Both the position numbers and the translations under genes were made by a program. Positions 25,263-35,343 of a stretch of DNA of 64,000 nt are shown here, piece by piece (positions within the stretch are counted from its first letter, which is position 1; the number at the start of each line of letters is the position of its first letter). Source of the DNA: Bacteroides sp. GM023 (GTDB lineage: Bacteria; Bacteroidota; Bacteroidia; Bacteroidales; Bacteroidaceae). Below the pieces are notes generated by a model. That model made no database searches, was not told where the DNA came from, and saw only the letters and a program-made list of their open reading frames with translations. The stretch spans positions 1 through 64,000 of the forward strand of contig NZ_JAAXGE010000012.1 of NCBI RefSeq assembly GCF_014750685.1, written 5' to 3'.

Positions 25263-26312
25263 TCATCGTACAATCCTACTCACTTCTATACGCTGCTTTT
25301 CAAACTTCTCGTTATTGTTACCACGGTTACTGACTTCTTTACACTGGATGGGTGCACTCATTTCGAGTAAGCGTAAGATCTCATTCAAAGACTCACCTTC
25401 AAAAGTCGCCTTATAGGAATATTTTCCTAATTCGGCATCTTTCAAAATAAACTCCACATTATAAGTTTGTCCCAAACGTTTGAATACATATTCCAGTGGA
25501 TCATCTCTAAAAATGAGTACTCCATCTTTCCATGAGCACCATTTGTAAGTATTGGTTTTATTGATGTTATACAAAGAAGTTGCCAGATTATAGTCTATTT
25601 TCTCTCCCGGTGAAAGGGAAATTGTTTTTTTCTTGTCAAGAGTTACTGCTACCTTTCCTTTTACTAATGTCACTGCTGTTACATTGTCCGAAGTATATGC
25701 ATTCACATTGAATGCTGTGCCGGTAGCTTCTACAGTCAGCTCTTTCGTTTTTACGATGAACGGATGCTCCTTGTCGGATTCTACTTCAAAATAGGCTTCA
25801 CCTTGCATTGAAACCACTCTTTGCTTGTCATTGAATTGAGTCGGATATTTTAGAGAACTTCCGGCATTTAGCCAAACCTTAGAGCCGTCGGGCAGATTCA
25901 CTACCGACCAGGTGCCGTAAGGAGTGAATAATTCCTGATAAGTTTCTGCAATTTGAGAAGTCGGTTTCAAATAAAGATAAGAGGATACTATCAACAAAGG
26001 GAGAAGCAGTATAGCTGCAATTTGTTGCCAGTAGTACAGAAAGGACAACTTTGGACGAACCGATGTCGGCTGATTTTGATGAAGAATCTGCTCCATAACT
26101 TTTCTGTGCGCGCTGTCCACATCTATCTCTTCCGGATTAAAAGCCGGGTGACTGACTTCCCACACATTCTTTTGTGATAGAAAGCTCCTATAGTTTTCGG
26201 GAGTAGCTGATATCCAATCTTCCAGTACCTTAATTTCTTCTGGTGTAGCCTCTTTCGAGAGATATTTGGAAATTATAATTTCTATGTCTGAATCTTTATT
26301 TATCATATGCAT
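25263..26312 (-). CDS. FecR-type anti-sigma factor
   Basis: 349 residues. A short cytoplasmic N-terminal region (ISKYLSKEATPEEIKVLEDW) binds the sigma factor, a single membrane segment lies near IAAILLLPLLIVSSYLYL, and the periplasmic FecR domain follows (YGTWSVVNLPDGSKVWLNAG, GEAYFEVESDKEHPFIVKT, FNVNAY, VKGKVAVTL). The C-terminal DUF4974-like domain has DDPLEYVFKRLGQTYNVEF. It receives the signal from the STN domain of the neighbouring SusC and releases the sigma factor. It is 47 bases downstream of the sigma gene. Confidence 0.95.
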   Translation of the reverse strand: MHMINKDSDIEIIISKYLSKEATPEEIKVLEDWISATPENYRSFLSQKNVWEVSHPAFNPEEIDVDSAHRKVMEQILHQNQPTSVRPKLSFLYYWQQIAAILLLPLLIVSSYLYLKPTSQIAETYQELFTPYGTWSVVNLPDGSKVWLNAGSSLKYPTQFNDKQRVVSMQGEAYFEVESDKEHPFIVKTKELTVEATGTAFNVNAYTSDNVTAVTLVKGKVAVTLDKKKTISLSPGEKIDYNLATSLYNINKTNTYKWCSWKDGVLIFRDDPLEYVFKRLGQTYNVEFILKDAELGKYSYKATFEGESLNEILRLLEMSAPIQCKEVSNRGNNNEKFEKQRIEVSRIVR

Positions 26313-26359
26313 TTTACCTTATATATAATAGACGTTTCAGAAAGAAAATCCCACATCCA

Positions 26360-26947
26360 TTAGTGGAAAAGAAAGAAAAAAAGTAGCAAATAAAAATCTT
26401 TTAATAAAATGCGAAGCTGTTTCAAAGCCTTACTGATGCGTACTTCCACTGTTCTGACAGAGATATTGAGGCGATTGGCTATTTCCTGATATTTAATATT
26501 TTCTAACCGGCTCATTTCAAATACTTCTCTTTCCTGGGGAGATAATTGTTCCAATGCATTTTTGAGTTGCTGGCATAAATCGGAGTAAAGTATGTAATTT
26601 TCCGTTGTATCGATATCTATAGAGCCCGATTTAAGTTCATAAGCAACGTGCTCATCTATAATCCTGCGATGGCGCAATTCATCTAGGCAGTAGTTTCGGA
26701 CAGCTTTCAATAAATATGATTTTAGTGAGTTCTCAATTTCCAGTGTTTTCCGGTCATTCCATAATTTGAGAAAGATATTCTGTACAATATCCTCACAGGT
26801 AGATTTCTCTGGAATGTAAGTACCGCCAAACAACACCAGATCTTTATAATAGGCATGGAATAATCGGGTAAAAGCCTGTTTATCATCCTGTTTCAGTGCT
26901 ATTACCAGAAAACGGTCGTCGGAAGTCTGTTGTTGGATATTCGGCAT
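26360..26947 (-). CDS. ECF RNA polymerase sigma factor
   Basis: 195 residues. Region 2 (FTRLFHAYYKDLVLFGGTYI, CEDIVQNIFLKLW) and region 4 (LSPQEREVFEMSRLENIKYQ, then EIANRLNISVRTVEVRISKA) are both present. The hydrophobic end LLKDFYLLLFFFLF is unusual but common for Bacteroides SusC-linked ECF sigmas. It is controlled by the FecR protein encoded next and is divergent from the SusC operon it presumably activates. Confidence 0.94.
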   Translation of the reverse strand: MPNIQQQTSDDRFLVIALKQDDKQAFTRLFHAYYKDLVLFGGTYIPEKSTCEDIVQNIFLKLWNDRKTLEIENSLKSYLLKAVRNYCLDELRHRRIIDEHVAYELKSGSIDIDTTENYILYSDLCQQLKNALEQLSPQEREVFEMSRLENIKYQEIANRLNISVRTVEVRISKALKQLRILLKDFYLLLFFFLFH

Positions 26948-27185
26948 AGTATTGTAGTAGAGATTCTATTGTTGGGGTAAAAATAGAAAGATTATTTGGG
27001 ATAAACGATAGTTTGATGAAAAAATAGTCCGGATGAAAAAATAATGTGATATGGGATGTGGCTTTTATTTTTAGAAACGTCTTATTGATAGGAACGAGAG
27101 AAAAACACATTTATTAACCTTTAAATAATACAAGCCATGGGAAAGACATAATCAGTGAATTTTACTTCCGAAAAAACTGATAAAA

Positions 27186-27210
27186 AAGGAAGGTCTGACT
27201 CACCTTCCTT
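27186..27210 (+). promoter_or_regulatory. Leader hairpin upstream of STN-SusC
   Basis: AAGGAAGGT (27186-27194) pairs perfectly with ACCTTCCTT (27202-27210) around a 7-base loop, about 90 bases before the preferred SusC start at 27299. Sigma and susC are 351 bases apart (26948-27298); apart from this hairpin no standard TAnnTTTG promoter stands out, as expected if an ECF sigma is used. Confidence 0.4.
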
Positions 27211-27298
27211 TCCAAATATTCAGTTATTCGTTAATCAACTTATTTGTAGAACCAATAACCAAACATGTAAAGGTATGAAACTTATTTCAATTAGGAAA

Positions 27299-30200
27299 AT
27301 GAAAAAGAGAATTAATGTACCTGCGAATGTAAAAATGGGGAGAATTTGTGCCATATGGTTGTTTTGTATAGCTCTGCAAGCTGTCAGTATACCTATCTTT
27401 GCACAATCCGCCAAAATTACATTACGACTGAAGAACGTGACTGTAGAGGAGGTCTTGACTAATATCGAAAATCAGACAGAATACCGCTTCTTGTACAACA
27501 AAGATATTGTTGATGTTAGCCGTATAGTAAGCATTTCTGTGAAGAATGAACTGATGACTCTGGTACTGGATAAACTTTTTAAAGGCGAAGGGGTATCTTA
27601 TACGATTGAAAAACGCCAGATTGTATTAAACAAAGTTTCATCTCAACAGCAGGATAACAAGCCGACAGTCAAGGTGACAGGAAAGGTCGTGGACGAATCT
27701 GGAGAGACTCTTCCGGGAGTGACTGTGATGATAGAGGGGGTGACTCAAGGAACCATCACCGGTATAGACGGCAATTATCAGTTGCAGGTTCCGGAAGGTT
27801 CGACACTGAAATTTACTTCAATAGGTTACACTACATATACGCAGAAAATAACCAGGCCGATGACGTTGAACGTGACGATGAAAGAAGATTCAAAACAATT
27901 GGATGAGGTTGTTGTGGTAGGTTATGGAACGACCACCCGTAAGAATCTGACCACTTCCATAGCAACGGTCAAAACAGAAAAAATATCAAGAGCCGCAACA
28001 AGTAATATGTCGCAGATGTTGCTTGGACGGGCAGCCGGACTGGAAGCTACGTTAGCAAGCCCACAACCGGGTGGAGCAGTCGACCTTTCCATTCGTGGTG
28101 CAGGCACTCCTATCTTTATAGTGGATGGAGTAATGATGCCTTCCACTTCTTTAGAGGTTGGAAACGGAAATCAGGTCATGCCTAATTCTATCAATCGTTC
28201 GGGATTGGCAGGACTTAATCCGGCCGATATTGAATCTATCGAAGTATTAAAGGATGCATCTGCCTCCATCTATGGAATTGGCGCAGCCAATGGTGTCGTA
28301 TTGATTACTACGAAGAAAGGTACTGAAACTCGTCCACAGATCACTTATGAGGGAAATTACTCTATCGTGAAAAACTATCCGTATCTGGAACCTTTGAGCG
28401 GAGAGGAATATATGAATGTTGCTAATATTTTCAATAAGGAAAACTATTTATTTACGAACGGCATGTATCCCTATGGTGATGAACCTTTTGATAATAAATG
28501 GGTGCCTCAATTCTCACCTCAACAGATAGCTGCCGCTCAAACAACAGACTGGCTGGATTGTGTGTTGAAAGATGGTAGTATCAATAACCATAACATCACA
28601 ATTACAGGAGGATCTAAACTACTGAAATATTACTTGTCCGGAAACTATTATAAACAGGAAGGTACGGTAGAAAACTCTGCAATGGAGCGTTATGCTCTTC
28701 GGACGAACATATCTTCACAATTGCTTCCATTTCTTAAGTTGACTGCAATTGTCAATGTAAATGAGAATGAATATACAAACTCAACTTCCGGTGGTGGAGG
28801 TGGTGGTAATGGTTATGATGCTATCCAATCGGCATTGACTTATCCTTCTTATTTGCCAATCAGGGATGCGGTAGGAAATCCTACTTTATATTCGAACTAC
28901 CCCAATCCTGCAGAAATGGTAAAAGTGAGCGACCGCACCAAAACGAGTGGTTACTATCTAAACTTTGCTGCCGATGTGGATATTATCAAGGATATGCTGT
29001 CGTTCCGTTTGATGTATGGTATCAATAAGGAGAATGCTAATCGTAACCTGTATATTCCTTCTGATATTTATTTTATGGATATGTATAAATCGAGAGGACA
29101 TCTGGGATATGTTGAGCGTAGAAACCAAACCATGGAAGGTACACTGACTTTCAAAAAGCAGTTTGGAGATTTGTTGCGTGTTGATGCCGTAGTGGGTATG
29201 GGAAGATATACGAACGATTCAAGTGGACTTGAACTTGACTACGAGCAGATTAACGATCACATTGCTGCTGATAAAGTGGAAGCTGCGGAAGGTGCTTTCT
29301 ATCCGACTTCTTTCAGGGCAGCCGACGAACGTCGTTCTCAATTTGCCAGGGCAAGTGTGGATTTGCTTGACAGGTATGTGGTTGCGGCTACTATCCGCCG
29401 GGATGGAACGGACAAATTTTTTCCGGGAAAGAAATATGCCTATTTCCCTTCAGTGTCATTAGCCTGGAAATTATCTAACGAACCGTTTATGAAGAATATA
29501 TCATGGATTGACCAGTTGAAGATTCGTGGCAGTTATGGACAGACAGGTAATGACAACCTGGGCAGTTCACTTTATGGAACTTTTAGTCTGGCAGCACAAT
29601 ATATTAAATTCTCTAACAATTCAGTGACTTATGTACCCTATCTGCTTAGCGGTCCTGATTACCCGAATGTAACTTGGGAAAAGACTACCATGAAGAATAT
29701 AGGTGTAGACTTTTCTGTGTTGAAGGATAGAATTTGGGGAAGTTTCGATATGTTCCGTAATGATGTAACCAACTTGCTGGGATATGATTCTTCCTCTCCG
29801 CTTAGTATGACATCTTCCGTCCCGATGAACTATGGACATTATGTGCGTTATGGATGGGATGCAACTATCAATTCACTTAACTATGAAATCCCCCGTGTGT
29901 TTAAGTGGACGTCACAATTGACCTTATCACATCATAATGCCGTTTGGAAAGAACGGATGCCCAACTATTATTATGAAGAATATCGAATTCGTAAAAACGA
30001 ACCGGTAAATGCTTATTACTATTATGAAACAGAAGGTGTAATCAATATAGATAAAAGCAATATGCCCGAATCGCAGAAATCTTTACCGGTGGATGCACAA
30101 CAACCCGGTTATCCGATTATAAAGGACACGAATGGGGATAATAAAATAACGATTGATGATGTAAAGATGAGGAACACACTTCCGAAAATCCACATCGGAT

Positions 30201-30691
30201 TTGGAAATACATTTGTGTACAAGGATTTCGATCTGGATATATTTATGTATGGACAATTCGGACGTACACGTTATAATTATGCATATCGTTGGGCGCTTGT
30301 CGGAGATGTGTATTACACAAGTCCCAAGAACTCGAACAAATATGTATATACTATCTGGAACTCTCAAACGAACCAGAATGGAAACCGGCGTGGCATTGCT
30401 TCGACAAAGGCTGTCGCTTTACCCGGCAACGTAGGTTTTGAAGAAGATTATCAGAATGCTTCGTTCGTACGTGTCAGGAATATTACTTTGGGATATAATC
30501 TCTCGGGGAAAAAGCTGGGAAGAATAGGTGATTATGTAAGTTCTATCCGGGTTTTTATTGATTGTCAGAATCCGCTGACTTTTACCAATTTTGTAGGGGT
30601 CGATCCTGAAATAAAGACGGGTGGCGACGGCTCCAAGGCGGAATATCCGATGACAAGAACATACTCCTTCGGAGCAAGAATATGTTTTTAA
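27299..30691 (+). CDS. SusC/RagA TonB-dependent outer-membrane transporter with STN domain
   Basis: About 1130 residues from the ATG at 27299 (MKKRINVPANVKMGRICAIW); an upstream in-frame ATG at 27155 adds 48 residues with no signal-peptide character. After the signal peptide comes the STN signalling domain (SAKITLRLKNVTVEEVLTNI), a carboxypeptidase-regulatory-like domain (VTGKVVDESGETLPGVTVMI), the TonB-box region LDEVVVVGYGTTTRKNL, plug and 22-strand barrel, ending in TYSFGARICF. It imports glycan fragments across the outer membrane with its SusD lid and passes a substrate signal to FecR. A run of six glycines lies in one loop (ggtggtggaggtggtggt). Confidence 0.96.
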   Translation: MKKRINVPANVKMGRICAIWLFCIALQAVSIPIFAQSAKITLRLKNVTVEEVLTNIENQTEYRFLYNKDIVDVSRIVSISVKNELMTLVLDKLFKGEGVSYTIEKRQIVLNKVSSQQQDNKPTVKVTGKVVDESGETLPGVTVMIEGVTQGTITGIDGNYQLQVPEGSTLKFTSIGYTTYTQKITRPMTLNVTMKEDSKQLDEVVVVGYGTTTRKNLTTSIATVKTEKISRAATSNMSQMLLGRAAGLEATLASPQPGGAVDLSIRGAGTPIFIVDGVMMPSTSLEVGNGNQVMPNSINRSGLAGLNPADIESIEVLKDASASIYGIGAANGVVLITTKKGTETRPQITYEGNYSIVKNYPYLEPLSGEEYMNVANIFNKENYLFTNGMYPYGDEPFDNKWVPQFSPQQIAAAQTTDWLDCVLKDGSINNHNITITGGSKLLKYYLSGNYYKQEGTVENSAMERYALRTNISSQLLPFLKLTAIVNVNENEYTNSTSGGGGGGNGYDAIQSALTYPSYLPIRDAVGNPTLYSNYPNPAEMVKVSDRTKTSGYYLNFAADVDIIKDMLSFRLMYGINKENANRNLYIPSDIYFMDMYKSRGHLGYVERRNQTMEGTLTFKKQFGDLLRVDAVVGMGRYTNDSSGLELDYEQINDHIAADKVEAAEGAFYPTSFRAADERRSQFARASVDLLDRYVVAATIRRDGTDKFFPGKKYAYFPSVSLAWKLSNEPFMKNISWIDQLKIRGSYGQTGNDNLGSSLYGTFSLAAQYIKFSNNSVTYVPYLLSGPDYPNVTWEKTTMKNIGVDFSVLKDRIWGSFDMFRNDVTNLLGYDSSSPLSMTSSVPMNYGHYVRYGWDATINSLNYEIPRVFKWTSQLTLSHHNAVWKERMPNYYYEEYRIRKNEPVNAYYYYETEGVINIDKSNMPESQKSLPVDAQQPGYPIIKDTNGDNKITIDDVKMRNTLPKIHIGFGNTFVYKDFDLDIFMYGQFGRTRYNYAYRWALVGDVYYTSPKNSNKYVYTIWNSQTNQNGNRRGIASTKAVALPGNVGFEEDYQNASFVRVRNITLGYNLSGKKLGRIGDYVSSIRVFIDCQNPLTFTNFVGVDPEIKTGGDGSKAEYPMTRTYSFGARICF

Positions 30692-30723
30692 GAGAACCTG
30701 TAACGAAAGAAAAAATTGAAAAT

Positions 30724-32367
30724 ATGAGCAAGAATAAATTATTTAGAGTATTTATCATGATTGCATTTATCATGTGCAGTTGTGAGGATAATTTTGATCC
30801 GAAGATGTATGGCACATTGAATGTTTCTAATTATCCGGTGACTGAAGCCGAATACGAATCATTTATGATGACCTGCTATATGCCTTTTACTACTACATGG
30901 ACCTATTGGATTGGTGCCGGTACAAGTGGCAACCAGCATGGTTGGTATATACCTGCCGGAGGCGTATTGAAATTCTTTGATTATCCGACCGATGAGATGG
31001 CGGTGTGGAATAATGGTTGGGGAGGTGGATACTACTTCCTTTCCAAAGCCGATTTCAGTCAGTGTGTCTATTATACGAGTGGTACGTTAAGTGACGAAAG
31101 GCCGAATCATTTTCCGAAAGTAAGTGAGATTTCCTACTTCACCAATGTGATTGGAACTTTGGAGAAGGCTTCTACCGAGGTCGTTTCTGAGGAACGTAAA
31201 AAGGAGTTTATTGCCGAGGCCCGTCTTTGCCGGGGATTGATGATGTATTATTTATTGCATGTATACGGACCTGTTCCTGTGATTGTTGATCCGAACGATC
31301 TGATTAATCCTTCAAAACTGGAGAATCTGGTACGTCCGACATTGCAGCAAATGACGGAATGGATTATGGCTGATTTTGATTATGCTTATCAGTATATTGC
31401 AGATACACAGCCGGAACAAGGACGTTACAATAAGGACTATGCACGTGTGTGCATCATGAGGCATTGCTTGAATGAAGGTTATTATATGTCTGGTTATTAT
31501 CAGAAAGCGATTGATATGTATAGCGAGTTGAAGGGGCGGTATAGCCTTTTCAAAAAAGGAGATAATCCTTATATCGAGCAATTTAAAAATGCCAATAACT
31601 TCAATTCGGAAGTGATTATGGCTGTCAGTTGTGATGAAACGGCGGATGGTACGAATAAGTCCGGTAATTTTAATCCGCTGATGATGCTCGCTACTCCTGA
31701 TAATGCGGCGAGAGTGGACGATCAGGGCAATCCGACTCCTTTCTATCTGCAAGGGCAGGGATGGGGACAAACCTTTAATGTATCTCCGAAATTCTGGGAT
31801 ACGTATGATCCTTCGGATAAGCGTCGTGACGTTATCCTGACTAAGTATTATACGACAGCCGGAACTTGGATTGACCGGAATACAACCACATGGGACGGAT
31901 TTATAATTAATAAATTCCCGGTTGAAACGGCTACGGCTTTTCAGGGGACTGATATTCCGTTGGCTCGTTGGGCGGATGTCTTGTTGATGTATGCGGAAGC
32001 CGAAGTTCGTAAAAACAATGCTGCTCCGTCTGCTGACGCTGTTGCTGCAGTGAATGAAGTACGTAAACGCGCCGGACTGGATGATCTTCCGTCATCGGCA
32101 ACAGCTAGTGCCGAAGTTTTCCTGGATGCTTTACTTACTGAAAGAGGACATGAAATGTTGTATGAAGGAATGCGTAAAATAGACCTCATCCGGTTTAATC
32201 AATATGCACAGCGTACGGCGAAGATAAAAGGAGTGGCTCCTACACATCAATATGTGCCTATTCCTAATTATGCGGTTCAGCAAGCTTCGGAATCTTATGG
32301 AAAAGTGTTGGTACAGACATTCGAGCGTGAGGGATGGAAAGCGGATCTTGCGGCAGCTCGCAATTAA
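30724..32367 (+). CDS. SusD/RagB surface glycan-binding lipoprotein
   Basis: About 547 residues from the ATG at 30724 (MSKNKLFRVFIMIAFIMCSC), with a lipobox Cys at IMCSC; an upstream ATG at 30682 overlaps the end of susC. SusD family features: TPR-like helices (EFIAEARLCRGLMMYYLLHVYGP), the FPVETATAFQGTDIPLARWADVLLMYAEAEVRK signature segment, and RGHEMLYEGMRKIDLIRFNQY near the C-terminus. It forms the lid of the SusC transporter on the cell surface. Confidence 0.95.
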   Translation: MSKNKLFRVFIMIAFIMCSCEDNFDPKMYGTLNVSNYPVTEAEYESFMMTCYMPFTTTWTYWIGAGTSGNQHGWYIPAGGVLKFFDYPTDEMAVWNNGWGGGYYFLSKADFSQCVYYTSGTLSDERPNHFPKVSEISYFTNVIGTLEKASTEVVSEERKKEFIAEARLCRGLMMYYLLHVYGPVPVIVDPNDLINPSKLENLVRPTLQQMTEWIMADFDYAYQYIADTQPEQGRYNKDYARVCIMRHCLNEGYYMSGYYQKAIDMYSELKGRYSLFKKGDNPYIEQFKNANNFNSEVIMAVSCDETADGTNKSGNFNPLMMLATPDNAARVDDQGNPTPFYLQGQGWGQTFNVSPKFWDTYDPSDKRRDVILTKYYTTAGTWIDRNTTTWDGFIINKFPVETATAFQGTDIPLARWADVLLMYAEAEVRKNNAAPSADAVAAVNEVRKRAGLDDLPSSATASAEVFLDALLTERGHEMLYEGMRKIDLIRFNQYAQRTAKIKGVAPTHQYVPIPNYAVQQASESYGKVLVQTFEREGWKADLAAARN

Positions 32368-32408
32368 TGTCGTCATTCATGATTGTTAAACTAGAGATCT
32401 TAAGAAAA

Positions 32409-33782
32409 ATGAAAAAGATATACGTACTATTCATATCATCGCTATTGCTCTTTTCGTGTGCGAAAGATGATATTAGTAAGCCAAGTGAATGGCCGGAGTG
32501 GCCTACGCCTTCAAAACCTAAAATAGAAAATGCTGTATTGCGGGGAGTGAATGGTGAAACGGTTGTGGCGGCTGGTGATAAAGTTAAATTCACCGCACAG
32601 ATAAGTGATGAGTATAATGATCTGGTTTCATTCCAATTATTGGTGACAATGGACGGAGCCGAGATTTTGAATTTGTCTAAGGGATTGAGCGGACGCTCTG
32701 CAGTTATTGAAGAGGAAGCAACTTTGCCTTTTGTTGCCGGTTTTCAGAACGGACGTCCTGTGGTAACTATCAAAGCTGTAAATGATTTGGGAGGTAATGA
32801 ATCGACACTGACCCTGGATGAGGCTGCAAGCGTGAAAGTAACCCGTCCGGAAACACCTTCCAAATTATATATTGTTGATGATCTCGGAAATGTATATGAA
32901 ATGGACAAGGCAAATCAGAGTGAATCGGATTATGGCTTTCGGACGAATGCTGCGGATCTTGCAGGGATCGGAGATCATTTTAAAGTTGCCGAGAAGGTGG
33001 TAAATAATAAACCGGACTATTCCGGTCTGGTTTGGGGGTATGCGGATGATAAAATATCCATTGTGACGGATGATGCGGCAGCTTCAATACCGACTCCTAA
33101 GGTGGGAAGTTATACATTGGCGAATATCACTTTCGATATGTTGTCTTTCCTGGCTGATAAGACACTGACGTATAGTATTGATATTGATAAATCCCGGTTC
33201 TTTGATGTGGGAGGAGGATATATCCAGTTGGATGTTGAACTGGTGGAAAGTGCCAAGGTTAATTTTATCGGCTTTGGTAATGATGTCACCAATATGCTCC
33301 GGCCGGAATTCTTTAAAGATGTTTCTGGTGCCAAGGCAAAATTCGATGGTCCGTCGGTACTTTATAACTTGAAATACAATACATCAAACGGTTTTATGTA
33401 TATGGAACGGCCGCGGGATGTGTTTTATCCGGAAGTGATGTATATTGTTGGTACCGGAGTTGGATTCCCGCGTGAGCCCTATGTTGCCACACTTGCTTGG
33501 GATTTCTCATATCCTCACCAGTGGTTCTTCTTTAAGAAGGTAGGTGCAAGTGCTTTTGAGGCAGTCGTATATATCGACCAGACGATGGGATTTAAGTTCT
33601 ATAGAGGATATGGCTGGGCGCAAGAAGAGGATACGAAGAATTTGTATACGGTTGAACCGGCTAACTTGGTTACGAGAAGTGCTCCCGGTGATTTGATTCC
33701 CGGTCCTGATTTTAAAGCTGGTCTTTATACGATACATATCGATAAAGCTAGTGAAATGATACGATTGATTCCTTATAATTGA
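32409..33782 (+). CDS. SusE/SusF-like surface glycan-binding lipoprotein
   Basis: About 457 residues from the ATG at 32409 (MKKIYVLFISSLLLFSCAKDD), with lipobox Cys. It has an Ig-like N-terminal part (AVLRGVNGETVVAAGDKVKF) followed by repeated beta-sandwich domains and ends in GLYTIHIDKASEMIRLIPYN, a SusE/F-style C-terminal strand pattern. Position directly after SusD supports a surface glycan-binding role. It may fall into the DUF5016/DUF5121-type group, from memory. The ligand is unknown. Confidence 0.75.
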   Translation: MKKIYVLFISSLLLFSCAKDDISKPSEWPEWPTPSKPKIENAVLRGVNGETVVAAGDKVKFTAQISDEYNDLVSFQLLVTMDGAEILNLSKGLSGRSAVIEEEATLPFVAGFQNGRPVVTIKAVNDLGGNESTLTLDEAASVKVTRPETPSKLYIVDDLGNVYEMDKANQSESDYGFRTNAADLAGIGDHFKVAEKVVNNKPDYSGLVWGYADDKISIVTDDAAASIPTPKVGSYTLANITFDMLSFLADKTLTYSIDIDKSRFFDVGGGYIQLDVELVESAKVNFIGFGNDVTNMLRPEFFKDVSGAKAKFDGPSVLYNLKYNTSNGFMYMERPRDVFYPEVMYIVGTGVGFPREPYVATLAWDFSYPHQWFFFKKVGASAFEAVVYIDQTMGFKFYRGYGWAQEEDTKNLYTVEPANLVTRSAPGDLIPGPDFKAGLYTIHIDKASEMIRLIPYN

Positions 33783-33841
33783 GTTGGGAATCGGGATTAA
33801 TAGTCTTTAATTTAATATTCAATAGAATTATGTATATATCA

Positions 33842-35308
33842 ATGAAAACATATAGTAAGAAGTTTCTGGTTGCATTCTTTTTTTCAATGTTGCCAATGGT
33901 GTTGATGTCTTGTTCGATGGAGCCGGAAAAAGCCTCTTTCTCTATTTCCGGAAATTTGGGGAAGTTGCAAATCAGCAATGAAGGGTTTACAGAAGTTTAT
34001 TCGATAAAGTCTAATACGGAGTGGAAATTTGTTAATGAGACCGATCAGTCTTGGGCCACCATTTCCCCGGTTAAAGGGAGTGGGAACGGAAAAGTGACAA
34101 TTACTGTAAGTGCAAATGCGGGAACCGGTCGTACTGCCGTATTCCGTGTGGTGCCTAATGGGGTGAAAACGCAGGAAATAGAGATTATTCAGGGAAACTC
34201 CTATATCCCGGAAGCTGATGGAGTATTTCCGATTATAGCATGGACTGGAGTGGAAGCAGACAAATCACTTGAGAAATTTCCGGTGATGAAAGCATCCGGC
34301 ATTAATATTTATCTGGGATGGTATAATGATTTGGAGACAACACTCAAAGTGCTTGATGCGGCACAGAAAACCGGAGTGAAGATGATAACTTCCTGTCATG
34401 ACCTATTGTCTGTTGGTACTGCCGAAGAGGTTGTAAAAGCGATGATGAATCATCCGGCATTGTATGCCTATCATTTGAAAGATGAGCCGGAGGTGAATGA
34501 TTTACCGGGCTTGGGGGAATTGGTAAAGAAGATTAAGACGGTGGATAGTCATCATCCCTGTTATATAAACTTGTATCCGAACTGGGCCTGGGGAAAAGAA
34601 CTTTATTCTGAAAATGTAAAGTCGTTTATAGAGCAGGTGCCTGTACCGTTTATATCGTTTGACAATTATCCTATTGTGTCTATAAATGGGGCTCCCAGCA
34701 TTGTACGGCCGGACTGGTATCGTAATTTGGAAGAAATATCAGCAGCTGCTAAAGAGAGTAATAAACCTTTTTGGGCATTTGCACTTGCACTTTCTCATAA
34801 ACTGGATGAAACTCATTTTTATAAAATACCAACATTGCCCGAGTTGAGATTACAAGTTTTCAGTGATTTGGCTTACGGCGCACAGGCAATCCAGTATTTT
34901 ACTTATCGCGGACTTCAACATGATGAACCGACCGAAGTATATGATTTGGTTAAGACAGTCAATCAGGAGGTGCAACAGCTTGCAGGTATATTCTTGGGAG
35001 CGCAGGTTATTTCAGTGTCTCATACCGGAAGCCAAATACCGGAAGGAACTACGGCGTTGGGAAGTTTGCCGGCCCCTATAAAATCGTTGACAACGAGTGA
35101 TACAGGTGCTGTTGTTTCTGTATTGGAGAAAGGTAGTAACCAGTATCTTGTAGTTGTAAATAAGGACTTTCGTAATGTGATGAATCTGGCAATTGATGTG
35201 GATGGTTCTGTAAGCAGAGTGCTGAAGGATGGTTCAACTGTAAGTCCGGATGGTTCTACGATAGCGGTTGAACCGGGGGATATGGTTATATTTACATGGA
35301 GAAAATGA
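33842..35308 (+). CDS. BACON-domain lipoprotein with TIM-barrel candidate glycosidase
   Basis: About 488 residues from the ATG at 33842, with lipobox VLMSC. A BACON domain follows (residues about 25-115: SISGNLGKLQISNEG, TEWKFVNETDQSWATISPV, KVTITVSANAGTGR). The rest looks like an (alpha/beta)8 barrel in the GH-A style: VFPIIAWTGV, INIYLGWYNDLET, and HPALYAYHLKDEPEVND with a plausible acid/base E in DEP (D214, E215). A final beta domain follows from about residue 400. I do not recognise a numbered GH family. It lies between SusE/F and GH5-like/GH20 enzymes, so an endo-acting surface enzyme is reasonable (inference). Confidence 0.65.
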   Translation: MKTYSKKFLVAFFFSMLPMVLMSCSMEPEKASFSISGNLGKLQISNEGFTEVYSIKSNTEWKFVNETDQSWATISPVKGSGNGKVTITVSANAGTGRTAVFRVVPNGVKTQEIEIIQGNSYIPEADGVFPIIAWTGVEADKSLEKFPVMKASGINIYLGWYNDLETTLKVLDAAQKTGVKMITSCHDLLSVGTAEEVVKAMMNHPALYAYHLKDEPEVNDLPGLGELVKKIKTVDSHHPCYINLYPNWAWGKELYSENVKSFIEQVPVPFISFDNYPIVSINGAPSIVRPDWYRNLEEISAAAKESNKPFWAFALALSHKLDETHFYKIPTLPELRLQVFSDLAYGAQAIQYFTYRGLQHDEPTEVYDLVKTVNQEVQQLAGIFLGAQVISVSHTGSQIPEGTTALGSLPAPIKSLTTSDTGAVVSVLEKGSNQYLVVVNKDFRNVMNLAIDVDGSVSRVLKDGSTVSPDGSTIAVEPGDMVIFTWRK

Positions 35309-35343
35309 ATAAAGGTTTCTAATTAGATAAAGTAAATTCGATT

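Noticed and set aside
27155..27298. 48-residue N-terminal extension of STN-SusC
   Set aside because: Starting at 27155 would put the charged extension before the signal peptide and inside the leader hairpin; the ATG at 27299 gives a normal signal peptide.
28794..28812. Glycine codon run in SusC as a phase-variable tract
   Set aside because: The codons are mixed (ggt/gga), so slippage is unlikely and each loss of three bases would keep the frame.
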